Source of the DNA: an uncultured Alistipes sp.
Lineage (GTDB): Bacteria; Bacteroidota; Bacteroidia; Bacteroidales; UBA932
Length of the DNA stretch: 7,350 nt
NCBI GenBank assembly: GCA_900544195.1
Contig: UQUJ01000095.1
Coordinates: 1 to 7,350, forward strand
Reading direction: 5' to 3'
The notes beneath the pieces were generated by a model. The model ran no database searches, had not been told where the DNA came from, and worked only from the letters and a program-made list of their open reading frames with translations. Each line of letters starts with the position of its first letter. The stretch's first letter is position 1. Below, piece by piece: positions 1 through 6,909 of the stretch. Made by a program: the position numbers and the translations under genes.

Positions 1-47
1 CATCAATATATTGCAAATTTAAAGTGATGCAGGTTATTTTTTACATT

Positions 48-644
48 TTACTTAACATCATCCACCAAGTAAATCTCCGATGTATTTGCCGTGCCATTAA
101 TCGCTGCGGCTATGGCATCATTCAAACAAAGAAGAATATTCCACGTCATCAAGTGTCGCAACCGGTGTTGCGGAAGCGGAGGTTGTGCAGACGGCGAATA
201 TGCTCTTCGTGATGTTGCGCTTTCTTTGACAGGTGTTCCAAGTACAATGGTTTTACCGTCGTCGGTAGCGGCCGTTATGGTAAGGGCCTTTCCGGAAAGG
301 TCAACAGGAGCCACCGTGAAGAATCCACGGAAAGTGTCGCCTGTCGCGAACAAGAGGCCCTCATCACCTTTTTTGCCGAGTGCAAGCGTGAATTTGCTGT
401 CACGAGCATCTTCCGAAATGGTTGATGTCGTCACATCAAGAGTACCTTCCGTTACGAAGATGACTTCCGATGCGTCGATGGTCACCGACATAATTTTCTC
501 AGCCTCTGCGAAAGTGTGTTCGACGATTATCCAGCCAATCTGGTTCGCAAGTTTGAACTGCAGAGTGTTTGAATTCTTGCCCTTGGTGGCTGTCGTGCAG
601 GCATAGCAAAAATCCTTCAGATGAGCCGAACTGTTGTTCTCAGT
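48..644 (-). pseudogene. Fimbrillin-like surface protein remnant, frameshifted
   Basis: On the minus strand this frame stays open from a stop at 726-728 down to a TAA at 48-50, but the first ATG (491) falls inside the conserved part, so no proper start or signal peptide remains. The reading DFCYACTTATKGKNS, then NTLQFKLANQIGWIIVEHTF, then KIMSVTIDASEVIF, a GTLDVTTST turn and FFTVAPVDLSGKALTITA resembles the N-terminal beta-sandwich of Bacteroidales fimbrillin-family proteins (shaft or tip subunits of surface fimbriae, usually lipoproteins). After GTPVKE (near 225) the frame turns into arginine- and proline-rich nonsense. A shifted frame then reads ATPVATLDDVEYSSLFE, and the original frame resumes as DAIAAAINGTANTSEIYLVD before the stop. 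That tail resembles a repeat found in secreted Bacteroidales proteins (roughly 'vevkYtsLaeAIaaA...I.LldDv'). At least two frameshifts and a lost 5' end mark it as broken. The family call is by eye, not by search. Confidence 0.55.
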
Positions 645-706
645 CTGTCTCTGTCCGAGGAGTGATACGGGAATCTCTGTTTCAGAAGAAGGCAGCGTTT
701 TGGCTG

Positions 707-885
707 GAAGGTCACTTCGACAGGATCAGTGACCAGAGGGAGAATGGGCTGGGAGGTCACTTCGACAGGTCCAGTGACCAAAGGGAGAATGGGCTGGGAG
801 GTCAGTTCGACAGGCCCAGTGACCAGAGGGAGAATGGGATGGGAGGTCACTTCGACAAGATCAGTGACCGATGGGGAAAGTTCTG
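707..885. repeat. 45-bp tandem repeat array with a hairpin in each unit
   Basis: Three complete 45-bp units begin at 711, 756 and 801. A fourth begins at 846 and decays after about 870, and a half-unit tail precedes the array at about 698-710. Adjacent complete units differ by only three or four bases. Each unit begins with GGTCACT, then a loop of 11 bases starting TCGACA, then AGTGACC, which is a perfect 7-bp inverted repeat in units 1, 2 and 4 and has one mismatch in unit 3. The rest of each unit is a purine-rich spacer (AGAGGGAGAATGGG). Because 45 is divisible by three, several frames stay open on both strands and give 15-residue repeats. I regard those frames as by-products, since none has a recognisable start, domain or composition. 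Confidence 0.9.
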
Positions 886-924
886 TGACAGGACAAAAGA
901 AACAGGCCCGGAGACCGGATGGTT

Positions 925-949
925 GGTCAATGAGCCTGTCGGAGTGATT
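925..949 (-). repeat. Single inverted, diverged copy of the hairpin repeat
   Basis: GGTCAATGAGCCTGTCGGAG followed by TGATT is, on the opposite strand, AATCACTCCGACAGGCTCAT followed by TGACC. It aligns with the 25-base hairpin head of the units at 711-869 with a few substitutions, including the central CGACAGG core. It lies 34 bases beyond the stop of the GH127 gene and has no T-run after it in either direction, so it is not an intrinsic terminator. Confidence 0.7.
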
Positions 950-983
950 ATGCTCTTTACGAGATGTTTACAATAAAGGGATG

Positions 984-2855
984 TTAACGGATGGTCGGAA
1001 GCCAGGTCTGGATGTGCTTTCCTTTCCAGCAGTCAACCGATGAGTAGTCAACCATCTTGATGTCTCCTTCGGTGGTAGGAACGAGGAACTGCATTCTGGT
1101 GCCAGGACGCTCAGCGTCAACAATCTTGACCTTCACCTCACCGTTGGCGTCTGCGATGATCTGAACAGGCTTGTTGTAGTCAGGATCAATGTTCTCATCA
1201 CGGGCGAGGACAAGCGGTCCCCACTGCACGGCCTGGAAGAACTTGCCCTCAGGGTTGCGTCCGTTCTCGGAAGCCTTGATGAGCTTGGCCTTCATGTCGA
1301 AGATGATGTAGATGCTGTCACCAGCCTGCCACTTGCGCTCCAGATTGAGATACTTTCCGGCCTCCACCTTGCCGACATACTTGCCGTTGACAGCAACGTA
1401 AGTCTGCTCGCTCCAGGACGGAATATGCAGTTTCACAGTGAATTTTTCCTTCGCGGCCGGGTCAACGGAGATACGCACCTCATTCGCGCGAGGATATTCA
1501 GTGACGATTCCAAGCTTGACCTCATTGCCTTTCGCTGTCTTGGCGGTCACGGTTCCGGCGTTGTAGAGGTTGATGACCGGGCCTTCCTTTGACTGCATCG
1601 CGGCGATGTAAGGAAGGTAGGACAGTCCGCAAGGGCCGCTGAGGTTGCAGCAGGTCACCGGCTGGCCGTCGATGTTGGTTCCCCAACCGCTGTTGGTAAC
1701 CTTCGCGCCGTTCAGAAGGTTCACGTAGCTGAAGCTTTTTCCGTCAGGCTTCATCGCACCCAGAAGGCCGTTGTAGGCATATTTCTCAATGTAGTCAACA
1801 GCTGTAGGATCACCCGTAAGACGAAGATACTGAGAGCAATATTTCATCCAAGTCACACCTACGCAGGTCTCCATCATTCTCTTGATGTTCGGATTGGTCT
1901 GCTCCACGGCCGTGTTGCTCCATCCCTCTCCGTTGAGTCTTGGCCAGTAAACATCAGAACCAGCGTTGCCGATGATGGTGATCTCGTTCTCAACCACATC
2001 GTTGAAGAAGTTGTCAAGGCATACCTTCCACCTCGGGTCACCGGTCGCGCGGTAATATTCAGCGAGTCCCTCCCAGACGGAAGTCATCTCGTAGGCCTTA
2101 GGGTAAGGCTTGCCGACCTCGTAGAGGTGAGTGCCCTCATAGACCTGCTGGAATATATTGCTGCCCTTGGACGCGCCGGTTGTGACGATATATTCAGCGA
2201 AGTCGAGATATTCCTTTTTGCCGGTGATGAAGTAAAGCTTAACCATCGGTTCGAGGATAGAGGATGATTCAATTTTTGTGGAACTCCAACCGAGTTCGGT
2301 GATGCTCTTCTTAGGTGCCGGACCGACCTGGTCGATCACGCTCCTGGCCTCTTTCTCAAGGGCGGAGAGGACTCTCGGATCCTGCTCGACGTCAGTGTAG
2401 TACTGAAGCAGGCCAAGCATTACGTACTTTCTCTCCCAGATGTCACCGTCACGGTTGCCAGGCTGGTCATCCACGGCGGTGCAGCTTATGCTGCCGTTGC
2501 TCTTCTCGGTGGCCATCAGCTTGTAAACGAGGCTCTTGGTCAGTTCCTTGAGCTTAGGATCTCCGTTGTAGCGGTAAAGCAGAGAGTTTGTACGGATGCA
2601 CTTTCCCGGCATCTCGCCGAGAGCGAACTGCGGACGTCCCTTGATGAAATAGTCGATGACCTTGTCGTAAGGCATCACTCCGTTGACCCAGTGGTCGATG
2701 GAGTTCTGGATGTCATCGGCGAAGTAGCCGTTGAATGTCACACTTCCGGCCGGAAGCGGCTCGATCACATCATTCACCTTCTTCAGGTTGTCCTGGGCGA
2801 AGGCTCCGACGGAAAGCAGCGTGGCAGCTGCCGCGAAAACGATTGCATTTTTCAT
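984..2855 (-). CDS. Secreted beta-L-arabinofuranosidase-like glycoside hydrolase (GH127/DUF1680)
   Basis: This 623-residue enzyme probably removes terminal beta-L-arabinofuranose or a related sugar from plant glycans outside the cytoplasm. Residues 1-20 form a signal peptide (basic MKNA, hydrophobic core, AFA cleavage site before QDN), so it should reach the periplasm. An (alpha/alpha)-barrel with repeated WEGLAEYYRATGDPRW- and YLRLTGDP-type helices spans about 40-420, and beta-sandwich modules follow to the end. Known GH127 enzymes bind zinc through Glu-x-Cys and a Cys-Cys pair, one of these cysteines being the nucleophile. Here METC (Glu329, Cys331) and TCC (Cys402, Cys403) match. Glu310 in GEGWSN is my candidate for the acid/base residue. 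Some family members act on other sugars, such as aceric acid in rhamnogalacturonan II, so the exact substrate is open. The gene stands alone, with no SusC/SusD or regulator in view. The start follows directly from the signal peptide. Confidence 0.92.
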   Translation of the reverse strand: MKNAIVFAAAATLLSVGAFAQDNLKKVNDVIEPLPAGSVTFNGYFADDIQNSIDHWVNGVMPYDKVIDYFIKGRPQFALGEMPGKCIRTNSLLYRYNGDPKLKELTKSLVYKLMATEKSNGSISCTAVDDQPGNRDGDIWERKYVMLGLLQYYTDVEQDPRVLSALEKEARSVIDQVGPAPKKSITELGWSSTKIESSSILEPMVKLYFITGKKEYLDFAEYIVTTGASKGSNIFQQVYEGTHLYEVGKPYPKAYEMTSVWEGLAEYYRATGDPRWKVCLDNFFNDVVENEITIIGNAGSDVYWPRLNGEGWSNTAVEQTNPNIKRMMETCVGVTWMKYCSQYLRLTGDPTAVDYIEKYAYNGLLGAMKPDGKSFSYVNLLNGAKVTNSGWGTNIDGQPVTCCNLSGPCGLSYLPYIAAMQSKEGPVINLYNAGTVTAKTAKGNEVKLGIVTEYPRANEVRISVDPAAKEKFTVKLHIPSWSEQTYVAVNGKYVGKVEAGKYLNLERKWQAGDSIYIIFDMKAKLIKASENGRNPEGKFFQAVQWGPLVLARDENIDPDYNKPVQIIADANGEVKVKIVDAERPGTRMQFLVPTTEGDIKMVDYSSVDCWKGKHIQTWLPTIR

Positions 2856-2887
2856 TATTATACCTATTGAATATTTCCAAAAGCCTA

Positions 2888-2920
2888 CAAAGTTAACATT
2901 TTCCGCGCAACTTCCGACAA
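2888..2920 (-). promoter_or_regulatory. Bacteroidales-type promoter of the GH127 gene
   Basis: Read on the minus strand, TAACTTTG (2895-2888) fits the -7 consensus TAnnTTTG. A TTG at 2920-2918 lies 22 bases upstream, a little longer than usual for the -33 box. Transcription would start near 2881, leaving a short leader of about 25 nt before the ATG at 2855. There is no Shine-Dalgarno sequence, as is normal in this phylum. Confidence 0.6.
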
Positions 2921-3001
2921 TGGCCGGGGACGAAAAGAAGAATATTCACAAATTATTCAAGGAATATTCATCCGACCATGACAAGACTTCCGGAAACCGC
3001 T

Positions 3002-3033
3002 TTTGCCGGAGATGAATTTTGTTCGTATATTTG
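3002..3033 (+). promoter_or_regulatory. Strong Bacteroidales-type promoter for the kinase-ettA-rubredoxin unit
   Basis: TTTG at 3002-3005 and TATATTTG at 3026-3033 are separated by 20 bases and match the -33/-7 consensus of Bacteroidales vegetative promoters without a mismatch. Initiation would fall near 3040. No comparably good promoter is visible in the 103-base gap before ettA or the 71-base gap before the rubredoxin gene, which supports co-transcription. Confidence 0.75.
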
Positions 3034-3039
3034 TCAATA

Positions 3040-3213
3040 ACCGCATCAATTGGTAAGCGGCAAACAATAAGTTGCCGCAGATTTGGCAAAGATTTTCGAG
3101 GATAGATTTCTTTTGGAAGAAGGAGTGTGCCGGTGGCACATGACTGATGAGAAAAGAAATATAGACCGAAAAGATTGCCTAAGGTGAAGCAAATTATTGT
3201 TTAACGATTACTT
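3040..3213 (+). promoter_or_regulatory. Long structured 5' leader of the nucleoside kinase gene
   Basis: About 174 nt separate the predicted transcription start from the ATG. Two perfect hairpins are visible. One is GCGGCAA/TTGCCGC with an 8-base loop (3057-3078). The other is TGTGCC/GGCACA closed by GGT (3126-3140). Neither is followed by a T-run, so they are not terminators. I recognise no known riboswitch or RNA family here and see no coding potential. The rest is AT-rich and apparently unstructured. Confidence 0.5.
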
Positions 3214-4881
3214 ATGGTAAGGATTTACTGCAAAAACACCGGAACATACAAAGAGTTCCTCGAAGGGACTCCCCTGCTGGACATCGCTCCACAGTTCGAG
3301 TTCGACAAGCCGTACGAGATACTGGCCGCCAAGGTGAACAACGTGGCGGAAGGGTTGAGATTCAGGGTTTTCCACAACCGTGACGTGGAGTTTCTGGACT
3401 ACAGGACGTACATCGGCCGCAATTTCTACAGCCGTTCGCTCTGCTTCCTTCTGTACAAGGCCACAAGGGATCTGTTCCCGGAAAGCAGGATGACAATCCG
3501 CAGACCGATTTCCAAGGGCTATTTCTGCTCGGTTTACAAGAACGATGGTTCTTTTCTGACTGAGGAGGATGTGGAGGCGATCGGCGCGAGGATGAGGGAA
3601 CTCGTGGACGAGAATATTCCGTTCAAACGCAAGGAACTCCAGATCGAGGAGGCCATCAGGATATTCAAGGAATCCGGCGACCTCGACAAGGTGAAGCTGC
3701 TGGAGACGTGCGGCGAGGTTTACATCACCTGCTACTCGCTTGGCGATGTGACTGACTACTATTATGATGAGCTTGTGCCGAGCACAGGCTACCTCAAGAC
3801 TTTCGGAGTGAAGCTCTGCCACGGAGGAATATTGCTGCGCGTACCTGACCGCCATCATCCGGAGGATCTGGCGCCGCTTCACGAGGAGCCTAAGACTTTC
3901 GAGGTGTTCGCCGAGACGCATAAATGGAACTGGATTATGGGGCTTTCCAACGTCGGGGATGTCAACGAGTCCATCCTCAAAGGCAACGCCTCCGACCTTA
4001 TCCAGATCTCCGAGGCATTGCAGGAGAAGAAGATCGTCCAGATCGCCGAGGAAATCGAGAGGCGGCATAACGACCCGGATAATCCGGTGAAGCTGGTCCT
4101 GATCACCGGACCGAGCAGCAGCGGTAAGAGCACGGTCTGCAAAAGGCTCAGCGTGCAGCTGAAGGCCTGCGGACTGCACCCGATCTCGTTCTCGACCGAC
4201 GACTATTTCGTCAACCGAGTCGATACTCCGAAACTCCCGGACGGATCATACGACTTCGACAACTTCGACACCGTGGACCACGAATATCTCCAGAAAGACC
4301 TCGTCAAACTACTTAACGGAGAGGAAGTAGAGGTTCCTGAATATAATTTCGTGACCGGCCGCAGAGAGTTCAACGGCAAGAACCTCAAGCTGGGCGAAAG
4401 GTCCGTGCTGCTGATCGAAGGTCTGCACGCTCTGAATCCTCGGCTGACCGAGAAGGTCCCGGACAAGGAGAAATTCAGGATATTCATAAACACAATAACT
4501 TCCATCTCGCTGGACTGCCACAACTGCATTCCGACGAGCGACAACCGCTTGCTGCGGAGGATCGTGAGGGATTACCTCAAGGGAGCGTTTACGGCACGGG
4601 AGTCGATCGCTAACTGGCCGAACGTGCGCAGGGCCGAGGTCAAGTGGATATATCCGTTCCAGGAGAACGCCGACGTGCTGTTCAACTCGGCATACCTCGT
4701 GGAGTTCGCTGTGCTGCGCACCCACGCCGAGAGGATCCTCGCCACCGTGCCGAAGAACTGTCCGGAGTACAGCGAGGCGCACAGGCTGCTGAAATTCCTG
4801 CACTACTTCGTGCCGGTCTCAGACAAGGAGATCCCGCCGACATCGCTGCTTCGCGGATTCATCGGAGGGGGAAGCTATTAG
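3214..4881 (+). CDS. Nucleoside (uridine-type) kinase with threonyl-tRNA-synthetase-like N-terminal region
   Basis: This 555-residue cytoplasmic protein has two parts. The C-terminal half is a phosphoribulokinase/uridine-kinase domain with the P-loop GPSSSGKST at 299-307, a DDYF acceptor-site motif at 329-332 and the IEGLHALNP strand at 401-409. Its likely reaction is phosphorylation of a nucleoside such as uridine or cytidine from NTP. The N-terminal half (about 1-60 TGS-like, 60-215 like the second additional domain of threonyl- and alanyl-tRNA synthetases) carries SKGYFCSVYK and STGYLKTFGVKLCHGG. An editing function is not implied, because the synthetase-type HxxxH metal site is not evident. 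The fusion is the usual form of this family in Bacteroidota and some Firmicutes. An in-frame TAA at 3202-3204 fixes this ATG as the first possible start. The gene heads a same-strand unit with ettA, 103 bases downstream. The true substrate and the role of the front half are not established from sequence. Confidence 0.92.
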   Translation: MVRIYCKNTGTYKEFLEGTPLLDIAPQFEFDKPYEILAAKVNNVAEGLRFRVFHNRDVEFLDYRTYIGRNFYSRSLCFLLYKATRDLFPESRMTIRRPISKGYFCSVYKNDGSFLTEEDVEAIGARMRELVDENIPFKRKELQIEEAIRIFKESGDLDKVKLLETCGEVYITCYSLGDVTDYYYDELVPSTGYLKTFGVKLCHGGILLRVPDRHHPEDLAPLHEEPKTFEVFAETHKWNWIMGLSNVGDVNESILKGNASDLIQISEALQEKKIVQIAEEIERRHNDPDNPVKLVLITGPSSSGKSTVCKRLSVQLKACGLHPISFSTDDYFVNRVDTPKLPDGSYDFDNFDTVDHEYLQKDLVKLLNGEEVEVPEYNFVTGRREFNGKNLKLGERSVLLIEGLHALNPRLTEKVPDKEKFRIFINTITSISLDCHNCIPTSDNRLLRRIVRDYLKGAFTARESIANWPNVRRAEVKWIYPFQENADVLFNSAYLVEFAVLRTHAERILATVPKNCPEYSEAHRLLKFLHYFVPVSDKEIPPTSLLRGFIGGGSY

Positions 4882-4984
4882 TATTGAACCGTTTGGCCGC
4901 CTTCGTCGGAGACTTCATCCGCAAAGACGGCCGAAAGCGACATTAACATATTCATAGAAAACAATTTAAACATCTACCAACGAA

Positions 4985-6661
4985 ATGGCGGACGAAAAGA
5001 TAATTTTCTCGATGAACGGTGTGGGCAAAGTCCTCCCGCACAACAACAAGGTTATTCTCAAGGACATCTACCTTTCTTTCTTCTACGGAGCGAAAATCGG
5101 CATCATCGGCCTGAACGGCTCCGGTAAATCGACCCTGATGAAGATCATCGCCGGTGTGGAGAAATCCTACCGTGGCGAGGTGGTCTGGGCTCCGGGATAT
5201 TCAGTGGGCTACCTTGAGCAGGAGCCTCAGATGAATCCCGACAAGACAGTCATCGAGGTCGTGCAGGAAGGCGTTCAGGAGGTCATGGATGTCCTCAATG
5301 AATATAACGAGATCTCCCTCAAGTTCATGGAGCCGATGGACGACGACCAGATGAACGCTCTTATCGAGCGCCAGGGCGAGTTGTCCGAGAAGATCGAGCA
5401 TCTTGGCGGATGGGAGATCGACGCCAAGCTCGAAAGGGCGATGGACGCTCTGAACTGTCCTCCGCCTGACGCCAAGATCTCCACCCTTTCCGGTGGCGAG
5501 CGCCGCCGTGTGGCCCTGTGCCGCCTGCTTCTGCGCGAGCCGGACGTGCTGCTTCTTGACGAGCCTACCAACCACCTTGATACCGAGAGCATCCAGTGGC
5601 TTGAGGCTCACCTGAGGCAGTACAAGGGCACGGTAATCGCCGTGACCCACGACCGTTACTTCCTCGACAACGTGGCAGGATGGATCCTTGAGCTGGACAG
5701 AGGAGAGGGCATTCCGTGGAAGGGCAACTACAGCTCATGGCTGGAGCAAAAGACCAAGAGGCTGGAGATGGAGGAGAAGCAGGAGAGCAAGAGGCGCAAG
5801 ACCCTCCAGCACGAGTTGGAGTGGGTGCGGATGGCTCCCAAGGCCCGTCAGGCCAAGCAGAAAGCCCGTCTGGGCGCCTACGAGAAACTGGCCTCGGCCG
5901 ACGCCAAGGAGAAGGAGGCCAATTTGGAAATATACATTCCTAACGGACCGCGCCTCGGCAACAAGGTCATCGAGTTCAAGGACGTGTCCAAGGCCTACGG
6001 GGACAAGATTCTCTTCGAGCATCTCTCGTTCGCGCTTCCGCCTGCGGGAATCGTGGGCGTGATCGGCCCTAACGGTGCCGGCAAGACCACGCTGTTCAGG
6101 CTCATCATGGGCATCGAGAAACCGGACACAGGCTCTATAGACATCGGAGAGACCGTGAAGATCTCCTATGTGGACCAGCAGCACAGGAGCATCGATCCGG
6201 ACAAGACAGTGTTCGAGACCATAGCCGGGAACTCCGAGTGGGTAAGGCTCGGCAACAAGGACATCAACGCCCGCGCCTGGGTGTCGAGGTTCAATTTCAG
6301 CGGTTCAGATCAGGAGAAACTCTGCGGAGTCCTTTCCGGAGGCGAGAGGAACAGGCTTCACCTTGCGCTGACCCTCAAGGACGAAGGCAACGTGCTGCTT
6401 CTGGACGAGCCGACGAACGATGTGGACGTGAACACGATCCGCGCCCTGGAGGACGGTCTGGAAAACTTCGCCGGATGCGCCGTCGTGATCAGCCACGACC
6501 GTTGGTTCCTGGACAGGATCGCCACACACATCCTGGCCTACGAGGGTGACTCCAACGTGGTGTTCTTCGAGGGCAACTACGCCGAGTACGAGGAGAACCG
6601 CAAGGCCCGTCTCGGCAACACAGAGCCTAAGAGGTTCAAATACAAGAAATTGATGGAATAG
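4985..6661 (+). CDS. ettA: EttA, energy-dependent translational throttle protein (ABC-F ATPase)
   Basis: EttA binds the ribosomal E site and gates entry into the elongation cycle according to the ATP/ADP ratio. It is soluble and lacks membrane segments. The 558 residues match the E. coli protein's size (555). The first ATPase domain has Walker A GLNGSGKST (42-50), signature LSGGER (168-173), Walker B DEPTNHLD with catalytic Glu193, and switch His222. The arm that contacts the L1 stalk lies at about 95-140. The charged P-site tRNA interaction linker (about 245-315) carries PKARQAKQKARL. The second domain has GPNGAGKTT (361-369), LSGGER (450-455), DEPTNDVD with Glu475, and His504. The end RFKYKKLME is typical of EttA rather than Uup or antibiotic-resistance ABC-F proteins. 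All catalytic residues are present. It probably shares the upstream promoter with the kinase and is followed after 71 bases by rubredoxin. Start ATG GCG has no Shine-Dalgarno sequence. Confidence 0.97.
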   Translation: MADEKIIFSMNGVGKVLPHNNKVILKDIYLSFFYGAKIGIIGLNGSGKSTLMKIIAGVEKSYRGEVVWAPGYSVGYLEQEPQMNPDKTVIEVVQEGVQEVMDVLNEYNEISLKFMEPMDDDQMNALIERQGELSEKIEHLGGWEIDAKLERAMDALNCPPPDAKISTLSGGERRRVALCRLLLREPDVLLLDEPTNHLDTESIQWLEAHLRQYKGTVIAVTHDRYFLDNVAGWILELDRGEGIPWKGNYSSWLEQKTKRLEMEEKQESKRRKTLQHELEWVRMAPKARQAKQKARLGAYEKLASADAKEKEANLEIYIPNGPRLGNKVIEFKDVSKAYGDKILFEHLSFALPPAGIVGVIGPNGAGKTTLFRLIMGIEKPDTGSIDIGETVKISYVDQQHRSIDPDKTVFETIAGNSEWVRLGNKDINARAWVSRFNFSGSDQEKLCGVLSGGERNRLHLALTLKDEGNVLLLDEPTNDVDVNTIRALEDGLENFAGCAVVISHDRWFLDRIATHILAYEGDSNVVFFEGNYAEYEENRKARLGNTEPKRFKYKKLME

Positions 6662-6682
6662 TTTTTGCAGGATTTAGGTGCA

Positions 6683-6703
6683 GGTGCGCCGCGGTGGCGC
6701 ACC
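6683..6703 (+). other. Perfect 8-bp hairpin between ettA and rubredoxin genes
   Basis: GGTGCGCC (6683-6690) and GGCGCACC (6696-6703) are exact complements around the loop GCGGT. The following bases are ATTAATG, not a T-run, so full termination is unlikely. It may attenuate readthrough or protect the 3' end of ettA mRNA, giving different levels of EttA and rubredoxin. Confidence 0.6.
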
Positions 6704-6732
6704 ATTAATGTTGCACTAAAACTATAACTGTT

Positions 6733-6909
6733 ATGGCAAGTGACTCAAAAAAGTACGAATGTCTGCGCTGTGGCTGGATCTATGACCCGGCCGAGGGCGA
6801 TCCTGACGGTGGCATAAAGCCCGGAACCCCGTTCAAAGACATCCCTAAGGACTGGAAATGCCCGGTCTGCGGAGCCTCGAAATCCGATTTCGCGGAATAT
6901 TCGGAATAA
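6733..6909 (+). CDS. Rubredoxin
   Basis: A 58-residue iron protein that carries single electrons in the cytoplasm, commonly to peroxide- or superoxide-reducing enzymes in anaerobes. The two metal knuckles are YECLRCGW (Cys10, Cys13) and WKCPVCGA (Cys43, Cys46), giving the four cysteines that bind one iron. The family hallmarks YDPAEGDPDGGIKPGTPF and DIPKDW are intact, and length is normal. It begins 71 bases after the ettA stop on the same strand, with no good promoter of its own visible, and is probably read from the upstream transcript. No partner such as rubrerythrin or desulfoferrodoxin lies in the window, so its electron donor and acceptor are unknown. The ATG chosen gives the standard N-terminus, and no Shine-Dalgarno sequence is present. 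Confidence 0.97.
   Translation: MASDSKKYECLRCGWIYDPAEGDPDGGIKPGTPFKDIPKDWKCPVCGASKSDFAEYSE

Larger units (their letters stand above)
645..983. other. Gene-free stretch between the GH127 gene and the gene remnant
   Basis: Apart from the tandem hairpin array and its inverted copy I see no gene here. The segment 880-920 (TTCTGTGACAGGAC, then ACAGGCCCGGAGACC) looks like further decayed pieces of the same repeat, since ACAGGCCCAGTGACC occurs in unit 3. No intrinsic terminator with a T-run is visible behind the GH127 stop codon at 984-986. Confidence 0.6.

Noticed and set aside
14..21. Minus-strand TAAATTTG that fits a -7 box for a gene to the left
   Set aside because: No -33 TTTG lies at the right distance upstream, and the downstream gene is outside the window.
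707..885. CRISPR array interpretation of the repeats
   Set aside because: The units are directly joined with near-identical sequence throughout and there are no unique spacers or cas genes.
617..976. Overlapping open frames on both strands giving 15-residue peptide repeats
   Set aside because: They arise because the 45-bp repeat is a multiple of three and most frames lack stops. There are no plausible starts, domains or signal peptides.
3144..3172. CTGATGA followed later by CGAAAA in the kinase leader, recalling a hammerhead ribozyme core
   Set aside because: The bases between the two blocks cannot form stem II, and no matching stems I and III with a cleavage site are visible; the match is probably chance.
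3208..4179. Long minus-strand open frame of 323 codons opposite the kinase gene
   Set aside because: It is a shadow of the plus-strand gene, whose conserved P-loop and family motifs are clear; the antisense product has no recognisable domain.
4882..4984. Possible separate promoter or terminator between the kinase gene and ettA
   Set aside because: Only a one-mismatch -7 box (TAGTATTG at 4879-4886) without a partner, and a weak 5-bp GGCCG/CGGCC stem without a T-run, were seen.
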